Assembly (NCBI GenBank): GCA_025765615.1
Contig: JAIVFJ010000061.1
Span: 124,001-188,000, forward strand
Length of the DNA: 64,000 nt
Source: Zopfochytrium polystomum
Taxonomy: Eukaryota; Chytridiomycota; Chytridiomycetes; Chytridiales; Chytridiaceae
Reading direction: 5' to 3'
Shown in pieces: positions 52,459-63,792 of this stretch. Positions within the stretch are counted from its first letter, which is position 1. The number at the start of each line of letters is the position of its first letter. The notes beneath the pieces were generated by a model. It did not search any database and was not told where the DNA came from. It saw nothing but the letters and a program-made list of their open reading frames with translations. Position numbers and translations under genes: made by a program.

Positions 52459-55060
52459 TCAGAGCTTGGCGCCAAACAGTAGGGCGTCTAATAGAGCGTC
52501 ACGCCAGTGACGATGGACGATAAAAGATACCCCGCCAGCCGAACGAAACAAGACGAAATCACCCATCAAAACGCAAGAAGAGTGTGCATTAGTAACGCGT
52601 TCCCGGTGGTTCGGAGAGAGAAAAATGAGGCCAAGTTACCTTCGTTGCGCGCGTCGGGACCGAGACCAGCCTCCTCCACCCCAAACGCCAAGCCTCCCGC
52701 GACTCGGTCGGCGCGCGCAGCAAAGCGAACGGCCACCAGCTCGTCCAGCTTGTCCCCCGTCACCGCCGCGTGTTCCACAAGCAGGAAAGCGGCAACGACC
52801 TGTCCCGTCTCGAACAGCAACGCCCGCGCACGGCTTTCGTCGCGGGCAGCCGCCACCGACTTTTGCTCCAGGTTGGCGAGTTTGCGCTTCAAGCCGTCCA
52901 AGGTCGGCCGGAGGGTGTCGGAGACGGTGACGCCGTTCAGTTGCGCCAAAAGGTACTAATAGAGCTCAACGAGCCAAATCAGCTCCTCTCGCGTTTACTC
53001 AAGGTTAGTTATGTGCTGAGCCACGAACCTTGGATAGAGTGGAGAATGCAGTGCCTTTGGAGGAGGCCACAACCCTCAAAACATCCAAAGCCAGAACGTT
53101 TGTCGTACCTACGACAAAAAAAAGGCATACTTTTTGGCAAAGCGTTCTCATCAAGGAGCAAACAAAAGACATTATTCATTACCTTCCCAGATTGTGTTGA
53201 CCTGGTTATCCCGCAAAATCGCAGCGATACCCACCTCCTCGATGTACCCGTTCCCACCGAGGGCCTCCATGCATTCTGCAGCAGCCGCGACAGAGACCTT
53301 GCCTGTCCAGCCTTTCGTGACGGGCGTGAGCAAGCGCAGGACGGCGTCCGCCGCTTGAGCCTCCGGGTCCGACTTTGGGCGGTGCTCCACGATTCCGAGG
53401 AGAGAAACCACGAAAAAGACCAGGTGGGTCATTGCGCGGAAGCTCAGCTCGACATCGGCAAGGGTCCGGAGGTGCAAAGGCTGAGTTGCGAGGCTGGCTC
53501 CAAACACCTGGGCGTGGGGGTGGGGGGTTTGTGTGTGTGTGTGTGTGTGTGGTGGGTGGGTGTGTGCGTGTTTGGAAATCGCGTGTCATCGGTAAAAGGA
53601 TTTTTGGAACCTCCGACACTCTCTTTTGCCCTCACCTCTCGCTTCGTCGCAAAGTCCTTTGCGATCGCCAGCGCCCGACGCACGCCGGCCACAACGTTGA
53701 TACCAGAGTGCAAGCGGGTGATATTCAAAATCGTCGCGATGGTCGCGACGCCGCGCAGGGGCTGGCCGATGCGCCGCGCGCGGAGGTCCGAGAGGTCCAG
53801 TTCCGCGGTGGGCAGCGGCTTGGTGCCAAACTTGTTTTTGAGGCGCACGACTTTGATGCCGTTGAGCCGGCCGTCGGACCAGACTTTGGTGTAGAAGAGA
53901 GAGAGGCCGCGGCTCCCCGTTTGGAGGGGCTTGCCGCCGTCGTCGAGCTCGCGGGCGAGGAAGAGGCTCATGTCGGCGTCGGTGGCGCTGGAGAACCACT
54001 TGTACCCGGATACGGACCATTCGTTTTCTTTGCCGGGAACTCGCTGCGCGACGCTTTCGGTGCGGCCTGTTAGTAATTTTTGTTTTAAGGTTATTTATAC
54101 GGCGACAACAAGCGATAAGCGTTTGTTGTTGTTTTCCAAACTGCGAGAGCAAAAGCATGTAAGCCGCCTAACCAACGTCGCTGCCCCCGGGTCGTTCCGT
54201 CATCCACTGGCCGCTCGTCCAAAACTGGGCAGGGTCTCGGCTGGTGAGGTGCTTGTACGCGGTCTCTTTGAGGTCTTGCTCGCCCGCCAGTTCGATGAGG
54301 CGCGCAGCACCGTCCGTCATGGCAAGAGGACAGGTGAAAATCGCCGAGCTCGGGGCGAACAGGTAGAGCTTGGCGAACTTTTTTTTTTTCAGTCAGCCAA
54401 ACGAGGGGCAGGTCAGATATGGTCTTCATGGTCTTGTTAGGCGAGACGGCACCTGGTAAACTCGAGCGTACTCGCCGTACGATTCCCGATCATAGCCGAT
54501 AGCGATCAATCTATTGGGCGTTTAGTTGTTGCTCTCTTTCCATCCACATTCGCTCGCTCGCTCGCGCTCGCACATACTCTGCTCACGGTCGCTCGTAGAT
54601 ACTCTGCTCGCAGTCGCTCGCTCGCTCCGCTCGCGCACACAAACGCACAAAGGCACGCAAACACACACACGCACCCTTCTTCGGCCGACACGTCCTTGAG
54701 GCGCTTCCAGCCGTTGCTGGTGTGAATGACGTCGATGCGGTTTCCCCACGGGTCAAACTGCTCAAGGACGGGCAGGTTCCTGGCGGCGTCGTCGGCGTAG
54801 TGGGTAATGGGCGGCAAGACGACCTTTGCGCCAAAGGCGGCGAGATCGCGCTCGACGGCGACGGAGGCCGATTTCGATGCCGATGCTGACGACGACGACG
54901 ACGAGAGCGGGCGCAGCAGCCTGCGGCGCACGATGCTCCGCAGGACGGGGTCGTCGTCCCACTGGTTTCGCAGGGTCGGGCCGGCCTGCAGGAACGGCTT
55001 CGTCGCGGGCGGCCGAAAGGGCGGCGGCGAGGGTGAGGAGTTGTGATCGGTCGTCGGCAT
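52459..55060 (-). CDS. AidB/ACDH-11-like acyl-CoA dehydrogenase with C-terminal peroxisomal signal
   Basis: Flavoprotein of the acyl-CoA dehydrogenase superfamily, AidB branch. Exon 1 (55060 to about 54676) has MPTTDHNSSPSPP, the Ser-rich RPLSSSSSSASASKS and NLPVLEQFDPWGNRIDVIH. Later exons give MTERPGGSDV (flavin-contacting), GYKWFSSATDADMSLFLARE, LNGIKVVRLKNKFGTKPLPT, ITRLHSGINVVAGVRRALAI, ECMEALGGNGYIEE and NQVNTIWEG followed by TTNVLALDVLRV. These blocks match AidB family order. The last exon (52487-52459, 29 nt) encodes ALLFGAKL and the stop. AKL is a type 1 peroxisomal targeting signal, so peroxisomal fatty-acyl oxidation is the likely role. The intron 52488-52639 separates it. Transcribed towards the cyclase-like gene. 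Confidence 0.88.
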
Positions 55061-55139
55061 AATGAATTTACCCGCTCTACCACCACTGGGGACATTGCGA
55101 ACACGCTCGCTGATTGGCTGGGCGACTCGGAAGGAGCAA

Positions 55140-55345
55140 TGTAAGATTCTCGATATAAGATTCTCAAGTATCTAACATAAGGTATTGGTCATAGTTTAGG
55201 TTCTTCAGCACTTACATTACCACGATTTGGAAAAACACATTGAATAAGTTTTATATGAAACTATGATCCTATCAAAATGAGGAATTGATTCCAGTTGTTC
55301 CCATAATTTTTTACTTTTTTCCACCATATAGACTTCTAGTAGTGT
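55140..55345 (-). repeat. Dispersed repeat, copy 2 (inverted relative to copy 1)
   Basis: Reverse complement aligns with 44735-44930. It sits just upstream of the acyl-CoA dehydrogenase start. Confidence 0.65.
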
Positions 55346-55559
55346 AACAAACACTGCCACTCACTTAACGCAAGAAGAATCGTTTTCTTCCTAGTAATGA
55401 AAGAGCTATTTGGCCCCTTGATTCCAAATTGGTCTATGTAGCCTTGGAGCCCCTCTTGTTTATGTGTGTACACAATCTTGTCTGGATAACTCCTGTAGTG
55501 CGTAACGCTCAGGGAGAACCTCTGACCGTGCAGGATAAACCCAGCCCAGATGTGAGATA

Positions 55560-55970
55560 TGTAAACAGTCTACTCTGAGTGAGTGAGTGGAAGGAGTGAA
55601 TGAAGTGGAGATGTGTGTTTGTGGGTGGTCCTTCTCCCCAACTTGGAGAGAATGAGAAAAATACTCTGTTATGAATAATTGATCATAATGATGATATGCA
55701 CGATCTAATAGTTGCAAGGCAAGTGTGACAGGCACAGGGTAAAAACCTCTCCCACATTGTCTGCTTGAGCAGAGGAGGAGGAAAATGGTTAACACCAGGT
55801 CCGTTCCACTTAATACTCAGAGTATTTGTCAACAGCGCAAGCCAGCGCCCAGTTCTGCATTGGCAGTGACTCACTCTCCCATGGGCATTGTGAGAACAAT
55901 AACTGACAGTCACAATAGGTTCAGGTCTGTCTTGTGCCTCTTGCTGCTAACCAGTCAGTTCCGCCTAACA
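55560..55970 (-). repeat. Solo copia LTR
   Basis: 411 bp in reverse orientation, matching the LTRs at 35880 and 40709 throughout. It runs from TGTAAACAGTCTACTC to CAGTCAGTTCCGCCTAACA. No internal copia sequence is attached, so it is a product of LTR-LTR recombination. Several substitutions indicate age. Confidence 0.88.
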
Positions 55971-56398
55971 TAAGTGTTCCCAATAAGATAGTTGGTTGAC
56001 TGTCCTGTTTTCTGTTTACTTGAGTCAAACCAGGTAAAGTAAACAATGCTTTGTACAAACAAAAAAGCTATTCCATTCTTTGATCGCACTAATTGTCGCG
56101 GGCAGCAGAGCAACTGTTTACACTCACGCGTTCCTGTTCGTCGATTTGCGACGGCGTGGATGCCGCGGCAGGCGATCTTCACGAATCCAGATCGCCTTGA
56201 TGGACTCGACATCGTGAAATATAGCCTTGAATCTGGCTGTCTCGAGACAAATGCTTTTTCCCCACATGGAGCGTCAACATGCTTTTGGTCTGCCTGCAGC
56301 CTGAGAGTATTGGATCAAGCACTGCGTAGGCTGCGACAGAGCATTCTACTTTATAATAAAATGAGTGTGCCCCCGCCCTCACCTCCCACCTCAAAGCA
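55971..56398. other. Unassigned sequence downstream of the solo LTR
   Basis: Mixed composition. A plus-strand frame starting at 56046 (MLCTNKKAIPFFDRTNCRGQ) has no recognisable motif. Nothing else supported. Confidence 0.3.
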
Positions 56399-57100
56399 TC
56401 AGTCCTCCTCACACACTAAACCCTCCTCCCAGGTCGCCAACGGCACCCACTCCCTCGCCATCTCCGCCCATTCCCGCGCGGCCGCGAACGCCACGCACCC
56501 GCTCGCCTTGACCGCGTGCGGCGACTCCACCGCGGCCGACGCTCCAGCCTGATGGCCAATATTGGGCAGCTCTTCAAACAGCCACCGCCAGAGGCGCGCG
56601 GCCGTCGGTCCACGGTGGCGGTCGTCCAGGCGGGGCACCACGCCCGCAAAAGGGTTGACGACGCATTCGCGACGGGCCCCGTTCTTGTCCGGTGGACCGC
56701 CAGGATGCGCCAACGGACTGCTCCACGAGGTGTGTGAGGTGGGACTGTGGGTTTGGTGCCGGGGCCGTTCCTCGCCGCCGGGAGGGCGGCCGTGGACGAC
56801 TGCAATGACGGTGCCGAGAGGTAGCGGTCGAGCTCTTGGTCCACCAACGACAGCGAGTCATGCAAAAAGGCCATTGGCGGCACAGGCAGCCTTCCCAGGT
56901 TCTTCCCCGCACCACGGGCTTTTTCCGCTCGCGCGGGCGGCCAGGCGGGTCCACAGCAACCGCAGATCACGCGGGAGGAGGTGGTCACGGAAACGTGCCA
57001 GCGAGGGCCGGAGGGTGTTTGCACTGGCTGCGGAGTTTCTCTTTCGATTTCTTGCCCGTGGACGATGCCATTAAGGGTGGCGCACACAGCAAATGCACTG
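56399..57100 (-). CDS. GC-rich gene-like fragment, unrecognised
   Basis: This island has the base composition of the cellular genes, unlike its surroundings. The minus strand reads protein-like segments in more than one frame: LARFRDHLLPRDLRLLWTRL, then (after frame changes or introns) FAGVVPRLDDRHRGPTAARL and WRWLFEELPNIGHQAG, ending WVPLATWEEGLVCEED with a stop at 56399-56401. I recognise no family. The upstream side runs into copia gag debris at about 57160, so the 5' part is probably lost. It may be a truncated pseudogene. Confidence 0.3.
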
Positions 57101-57164
57101 ACGAGAAAAAAGCACAACGCACAAGCTTGAAGTTGGCTACTCGGAAAGCTACCAAGGGCATCTA

Positions 57165-57690
57165 GGGACCTATTGAGTGGTGCACAACTGCATATGAAAT
57201 GTTTGAGCACCTGAAGGAAGTCTATGCAACGACGACTGCCTCGACGACCATGAATACGTTGGAACAGCTGTGACAATAAATTATGACGATAATGGCAATA
57301 TCGAAGACTTCATTGTTTCAGTCTCAGCACTCATCCAGCACCTCAAGGATGATGGGACACTTGACTGGGACAAGATATAGGTCTGACTCCTCCTAATGGT
57401 GATGCTGAATACGACTGGATGGCAGAATGTGGTGGGGATGCTGTGCGCCATTGACACAACAGCATTGACATGTCACATTTTGAGATTGAGCTCTACGGCC
57501 ACGCTTGGCAGTCAAAGGCAGAAAGATCTGGAGGTGGATCAAATAAGGAGTTGACGAAATCTGCTGCTTTCACTGCATCTAAAGCAGACAAGTAGTAGCA
57601 GACTTGCTTAAATTGCAGCAAGCCCGGACACCTCTGGAATGGGCGAAAGGCGGTTGTGCAGCAGGAAATGGTCCAAAGCAAAGTGTGAGA
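57165..57690 (+). pseudogene. Copia-type gag remnant
   Basis: Reads AYEMFEHLKEVYATTTASTT, then IEDFIVSVSALIQHLKDDG in a shifted frame, and finally a zinc-knuckle remnant TCLNCSKPGHLW whose last Cys is lost. This is the order of a copia Gag (UBN2-type helices then CCHC). Several stops and frameshifts; not functional. Confidence 0.6.
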
Positions 57691-59965
57691 CTGTGCTCTC
57701 TAAATCTCCTCACCCTGGGCTGGAGGTGGAAATAGAGCAATGGCCTAAATACCAATCCTATCTAATGAAAAGGGAAAAAGAAGGTGTCTAGGGGTCACCA
57801 GACAGGAAAATGTATTTGGAGTCTACTAAAGCCCATCATCAAACACAAAAGAAACTCTTTAAACACAAAAAGAGCAGCTATCACACATCTAAAAGGGAAA
57901 CATAAGAAAAGTGTGACAAAGGTGGCACAATCACAAAAGAAAGTGCAAAATGCCTCTGGTCCAAGACTCAGAGAAACCCCAATGGCAAAGCCAAAGGGAC
58001 CGAATCACTCGGTAAGGAATGAGACTTAGGGCAACAAAGGGGGCGCCTAAGGCAGCACCAACCAATCTGTGCCAGCTCCTTCCCAAGGCAGAAGCCAAGG
58101 GGGAAGGCAAGAGAGTGGGGAGGAAAGTGGCCAGGTCCCAACCTGTTGGAGCCACCACCTTGGAGCACCAGCTCCCTCTCTGCCAAAGACAAGCCCTAAG
58201 TTGGAGGGGGTTGGACACAAAGGGCAAACACAAGGAACAATTGGTGTGCAGAGATGCCTGTTGGATCAAACCAGAACTGTTTTCCACTTAACAGAACCAG
58301 ACACATCTTGTCTCACTCCCAAGAGAGGTTCCAACTCAATCCAAGGAGGGGGCACACAGGGTGGGAGACAGTGGGACTCTTCTTGCTTCATCCTACTAGG
58401 ACACAGACATCTGCCTCACCAGGCCAGAGGAATCCCCTATCTTAGAAGCAAGGAAGGTTAAAACCCACTCCCACACACAAGTGCGACACCATGACATCAC
58501 AGGCATTAATCTGGGAGAAAGAGGGTCTGAACCCAGTGAAGACCAGGCCCACCAGAGGCCACAGGAGCCAACAACCAGGGAGATGGGGGCATACCTGAGA
58601 GACCATTCCTGCAGCAGTACCTGACCAGCCAGCTCATTCATATCACCTTGAGAGACCTGGATTTGACTAGATGTATTGACAGGAACCTAGAGGCACCACC
58701 ACAGATTTACCCTCTATCCTTCCATCACCAAGTGGCTCCTACCCAGTCCAACCCAAACAGTATGCAGAATGGTGAGGTGCACTGGGGATTGAACCCAGCA
58801 CACTGCCATGATGGCCAAGAGGACTTCAACCTCCTGTTACACACCAGGGGACTGCAACCCCCAGCTCATACACACAGTCAGGAAGAAAAGGGCAGGCAAG
58901 GGACGTCAGGTACAGTTCTCACAGTCAACAAGAAGGGGGGGGGCAGCAGTTTAAATAGGAGAGGGTTGGAATCACAGGGAGGAGAGGAAAAAGGAGGGAA
59001 AACACATACAAAACAACAAAACAATAAATAAAACAGTAAAGAACAGAATGGATGGGTGATTCACCAAATGGGGCTGAGCCATCAACAAAGAGAGACAGCT
59101 CAGAAAATCATGGGGCCATTTCTTGACAGACAGCCACCAGAGCAGAGTGGAGGGGGGGGGTGGAGGAACTGGCAAGAAATGATTGGTGCAGACAAGAAGA
59201 CACACAAAGAGAGACAGTAAACAAACAACTAAATAAAAGATAAAACAAGAAAAAGAGCCAAAACAAAGGAAAATACTAATTGGAAAAATAAGTAAAAATC
59301 ATCAACAGAAAGAGAAAGAAAAGCCCTGTCTTCTCATACCACTCGTATGAGGCATTACATCATGGTAGCTGGGCATCTGGACTTTGCACTTCTCCCACAG
59401 AAGTGGTTCAGTCCTTAGTCATTCCAAAAGTGAGGGGTTATTAGCTGGACATGGTGGACTTTGCAGCCCAACAGTCTGCATGTCTCAAACTTGGCACCTT
59501 CCCAATTGAAGGGAGCGCTCTAACCACTGAGCAAGGAAGCCCTATGCCAGTAGTTGAGCAGACACTGAGTCACTCGGTCTGCAGCCATTGTACAGAATAA
59601 TAATAATAATAATGGCACAAATAATGATAGTGACAGGTGACGCAGGCGCGACAACAAGTGTCAGTCGGTGGCTTATGTGGACAACCAATAATAATAAAAT
59701 AATAATATATACAGCAGAGTCCAAGCCGAATGCGTGTATAACGCGCTTCAAGACGGGTGGATAATCCTCACAATTATCAGTGAAAAAGTGGGTATACACT
59801 CTTTTATTTGAGGTCACAGGCTTGACGGCCTGTCGTCCTCACAAAAGTGGGAAAACCACCAAAGCTGAGGGCAAAGAGAACGCATCAGACGCAGGCTATG
59901 CTTTCACAGTGAAGTCCAGAGGACCAAGGTGAGGATGTTTGGCGCCATGACAGTACCAAGCATCC
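57691..59965. repeat. Repeat-rich region with several tRNA-like fragments
   Basis: No gene recognised. Antisense B-box-like sequences (T/C-GAACCC) occur near 58530, 58785 and 59490. The best is at 59455-59555: on the minus strand it reads GCTCAGTGGTTAGAGCGC, an excellent A-box/D-arm, then TTCAATT and GTTTGAGACAT. This suggests tRNA-derived SINE fragments. A short TAA/AAT repeat is at about 59598-59612. Purine-rich sequence fills much of 58950-59330. Confidence 0.45.
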
Positions 59966-60273
59966 TGTTATGAATCACCCTCTGGAAACCTCTGGAACCT
60001 TCTAGAACATTCCTTCATGGAACCTTGTGGAACCTTCTGGAACCTTCTTTGCTTTCCTGACTTGTCTTGTTGTCATTGGTATCATTGGTATCATTGCATT
60101 ACTAATTGCTCTTTCTGGAACTTTCTTTGAGTCTTGACAAGGAAGACTCTCAAAAGGTATAAAAGGGGGATGGGGGACCTGTCCCATCCCTCAAGTGAAT
60201 TATTGTTTCCAATACAATCATCACTCCTCTCAGTTCCTTGTCTGCCTTGTCCTGTCCTGCCCTGTTCCTGACA
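59966..60273 (+). repeat. 5' LTR of the Tf1/sushi-type element
   Basis: 308 bp. TATA box GGTATAAAAGG at about 60157-60167. The self-priming sequence AAGTGAATTAT (60193-60203) lies about 30 bp downstream, where transcription would start. Degenerate GGAACCTTCTGGAA repeats occupy 59990-60050. Confidence 0.82.
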
Positions 60274-60275
60274 TC

Positions 60276-60286
60276 ATAATTCACTT
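60276..60286 (+). promoter_or_regulatory. Self-priming primer-binding site
   Basis: ATAATTCACTT, 2 nt after the LTR, is the exact reverse complement of AAGTGAATTAT at 60193-60203. In Tf1-type elements the 5' end of the transcript folds back onto such a site and is cleaved to prime minus-strand synthesis, so no tRNA is used. Confidence 0.7.
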
Positions 60287-60313
60287 CACCCTCTCCCACT
60301 ACTCTCTGCCATC

Positions 60314-61237
60314 ATGTCTGACCCAAACAACACCTTCCCTGATGCAACTGCCTTCCAAGCCTTGATGGACCAATTACAAGCCCTCTCAAGACAGACACAC
60401 CAACTTCAAGAACAAGTCCTTCACCAGCAGCACCAGCTTCAACAACAACTTCACCAACAAGAACATCAAGCTCTTCCCCTGCCTCAAGCCAACCAAGCAA
60501 GAGAGCCCAAGGTTCCCAGCCCTGACAAGTTCACTGGGCTGGCCAAAGACCTTAGGAACTTCATGGCCACTGTGGAGAATGTCATCCTTCTCCAACCTTC
60601 AAGATTTCCCAGTGAGCAAGTCAAGGTTCTTTTCACAAGCACCCTCCTGTCTGGTCAAGCTCAATCATGGTACAGATCTCTCCCAAGCACACCCACCACC
60701 CTGCAAGAGCTCTGGGAGGGGCTGGAGGCTACCTTTGGTGACCCCTACGCATCTTGGACAGCAAGATCCAAGCTCAAGCATATCAAGCAAGGAAAGCAAT
60801 CTTGTGTGGCCTACACCAACCAATTCAAGCAACTAGCCAGAGACTCTGGATACAATGATGCAGCTCTGATGGAGCTGTACCATGATGGTCTCCATGAGTC
60901 TATCCAAGACATGCTCTCCCAGTCTCTGCACATCCCTGAGACCTTGGAAGAGTACATTCTCCTTGCCATCAAGATTGACAACAGACTCTACTCCAAGAGG
61001 CTGAAGCAAAGACAAGTAGGAACTACATCAAGACCTACCCCAGTTCCTCAAGCTCTTACAGTTCCTGAACCCATGCAAGTGGATGCAGTTGAGACACTTC
61101 CTAAGGGTCCTCTGAGCCAAGAGGAGAAAACAAGGAGGGCCCAGCAGGGACTGTGTTTTTACTGTGGCTCCAAGGAGCATGCTGTCAAGGACTGCCCAAG
61201 GAAGAAGCACCCAAACTCCCAGGTCCAGGCTCACTGA
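60314..61237 (+). CDS. Gag protein of the Tf1/sushi-type element
   Basis: 307 residues starting MSDPNNTFPDATAFQALMDQ. A Gln/His-rich coiled-coil segment (about 28-60) precedes the Ty3/gypsy Gag core: PDKFTGLAKDLRNFMATVEN, SGQAQSWYRSL and LWEGLEATFGDP. A CCHC zinc knuckle, CFYCGSKEHAVKDC (CX2CX4HX4C), lies near the C-terminus and binds RNA. No stops or obvious lesions. Pol overlaps its last 85 bp in the -1 frame; I see no perfect slippery heptamer in the overlap. Confidence 0.88.
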   Translation: MSDPNNTFPDATAFQALMDQLQALSRQTHQLQEQVLHQQHQLQQQLHQQEHQALPLPQANQAREPKVPSPDKFTGLAKDLRNFMATVENVILLQPSRFPSEQVKVLFTSTLLSGQAQSWYRSLPSTPTTLQELWEGLEATFGDPYASWTARSKLKHIKQGKQSCVAYTNQFKQLARDSGYNDAALMELYHDGLHESIQDMLSQSLHIPETLEEYILLAIKIDNRLYSKRLKQRQVGTTSRPTPVPQALTVPEPMQVDAVETLPKGPLSQEEKTRRAQQGLCFYCGSKEHAVKDCPRKKHPNSQVQAH

Positions 61238-63792
61238 GGGGCAATTCCCTGGACCCTCCTCCAAGCTGCCCCTGTTTCATCACCACCACCAGCACCACAA
61301 ACACCTCAGATTCCAAGCCCCACCAACTCACCATGGATGTCAAGATTCAACTCTCACCCAAGTCAACCATCACAACCAAGGCCCTTATCAACTCTGGATC
61401 ATCCTGCAACATCATTGATGCCACCCTTGCCAAGTCTTGTGCCATTCCCACCATCAAGAAATCCACACCCCTCAAGGTCCACTTTGCCAATCATGCTCTG
61501 TTCAAGGAAATCAGCCATGAAACCAAGCTAAACCTCCACATCCAAGACTTTCCACCATCCATGGTCAACCTGGAAGTATTGGATCTTGGCTCACCCACAT
61601 TCTCTGTCATCCTGGGATTACCATGGCTGCAAGCCCAGAACCCTGACATTGATTGGGTCACTGGTCAAGTCCAACCTCCACCAATCGGAACAGTCACCCA
61701 AAACTCAAGTCAAGCCCCCAAGTCTCATGCTCTCAAGCCCTTGATTCAAGATTCACAGCCAGCCAAGACTCAAGTTCCACAGTTCACAGCTCACAGTCAA
61801 GATTCAAGTAGAGCTCATAGAGCTCACAGTCATGGCCATGACTCTTGTTCACAGAACCCACAGTCAAAGATTCAAGTACCACAGTTCACAGTCCACATTC
61901 AAGATTCAAGTTCCACAGCTCACAGTCTTTGCCAAGAACAGAACTCTCAGTCAAAGATTCAAGAATCACAGTTCCCAGTCAAGAATTCAAGCCCCACTGC
62001 TGAGGAGCACGACAACCTGGACCCATCAGACCTTTTGCTGGCATCCAAGCTACCAAAAGAATATCTCCCTTATGCTGATGTGTTTTCCAAGACCAAGGCA
62101 GACCTGCTACCAGCTCAGAGGCCTTATGACTGTGAAATCCCACTCAAGGATGAAACTTGCAGCCCACCTTTCAAGCCACTGTACCACCTCTCTCCACCAG
62201 AAGCCAAGGCCCTCCAAGAATACATTGAAGAAATGCTGAACAAGGGATTCATCCAACCTTCCAAGTCACCAGCTGGAGCTCCCATCTTTTTTGTCAAGAA
62301 GAAGGATGGGGGACTGAGACCCTGTGTGGACTACAGAGATCTCAATGAGATGACAGTCAAGAACCGCTATCCACTGCCTCTCATCTCTGAATTACTGGAC
62401 AAACTGAGCCATGCAAGGATATTTTCCAAGATTGACCTCAGAGGTGCCTACAATTTGGTCAGAATTAAGCCCCAGGATCAATGGAAGACTGCCTTCAGAT
62501 GCAAATACGGTCACTTTGAGTACTTGGTTATGCCCTTTGGACTTACCAATGCTCCAGCTATTTTCCAAGGCATGATGAATGACATCTTCAGGGATATTCT
62601 GGACCTTTTTGTCATTGTCTACCTGGATGATATCCTGGTATTTTCATCTGACACTGCAAGCCATATGGGACATGTCAAGACTGTCTTGGAGAGACTCAGA
62701 CAGCATCACCTCTATGCAAAGCTGGAGAAGTGTGAATTCCACAAGACCTCCATTGAGTTTTTGGGGTTCATTGTGTCTGACAAAGGGATCTCCATGGCAC
62801 CAGACAAGATCCAAACTATTCTTGAATGGAAGGCTCCAAATTCCATCAAGGATGTTCAAAGCTTCCTTGGATTTTGCAACTTCTACAGAACCTTCATTGC
62901 CAACTATTCTGCCATAGCCAAGCCTCTCACTGATCTCACCAAGAAGACCACCAAGTTTGAATGGACCCCAGCAGCAGAGCAAGCCTGGCTAGCTCTTAAG
63001 ACAGCAACCACAAGTGCACCACTCCTTAAGCATGTGGATCCCTTGCTTCCCTTCACCTTGGAAACTGATGCCTCAGACTATGCCCTTGGCGCTGTTCTGT
63101 CCCAGCCAAGCTCTCAGGACCCCTCTGCTCCTCTGCATCCAGTGGCATATTACTCCAGGAAGCTGAACAGTGCTGAGTGTAACTACACAGTCCATGACAA
63201 GGAGTTGCTTGCAATTGTGGAAGCATTCAAATTCTGGAGACACTACTTGGCTGGTTCTAAAGGCATCTCTGTCTATTCTGATCACAAGAACCTCACCTTC
63301 TTCAGGGCAAGGAGGTTGCTCAAGCAGAGGCATGCCAGGTGGGCTGAACTGCTCTCTGAGTATGACTTTAAGCTGTGCTATTCTCCTGGCCACCTTAACA
63401 CTGTGGCTGATGCCCTGTCAAGAAGAACAGACCTTGCACCTGAAGGGGGAGATGGTTTCACCCCACCATCCAAGACACACCTTTCATTGCTTCCTGACAG
63501 TGTGTGGGCCCATGCTATTTCCAAGGACCCCAAGCCTCACAAGATTCAAATCAGCCAAGAAGAGGAAAAACTTGAGATACTCAAGACAAGGCATGATGCA
63601 GCAACAGCTGGACACCCAGGAGAGCACAAGACATATGAGCTTGTTTCCAGAGACTTCTACTGGCCAGGCATGAGGAAGTACATCAAGAACTATGTCAGCA
63701 GCTGTGAACCTGTCAAAGAAACAAATCCAGCAGACACAAGCCCTATGGACTTCTGGAGCCCCTCCCAATTGCCATCAGCCCTTGGTCATTAA
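61153..63792 (+). pseudogene. Pol of the Tf1/sushi-type element (frameshifted)
   Basis: Protease region ALINSGSSCNIIDA has Asn where the family has the catalytic Asp (codon 61390-61392). A repetitive Ser/His/Gln linker (about 61740-61990) precedes the RT: DGGLRPCVDYRDLNEMTVKN, FGLTNAPAIFQ and YLDD near 62620. RNase H has LETDASDYALGAVLSQ and HARWAELLSEYDF. The integrase zinc finger reads HPGEHKTYELVSRDFYWPG and then SSCEPVK, where SSCETCQR is expected. A one-base loss near 63706-63710 shifts the frame and leads to a stop at 63790-63792. Confidence 0.85.

Noticed and set aside
59455..59560. Intact tRNA gene on the minus strand
   Set aside because: D-arm is excellent but the T-arm and acceptor stem do not pair as a complete tRNA; better explained as a SINE-like fragment.
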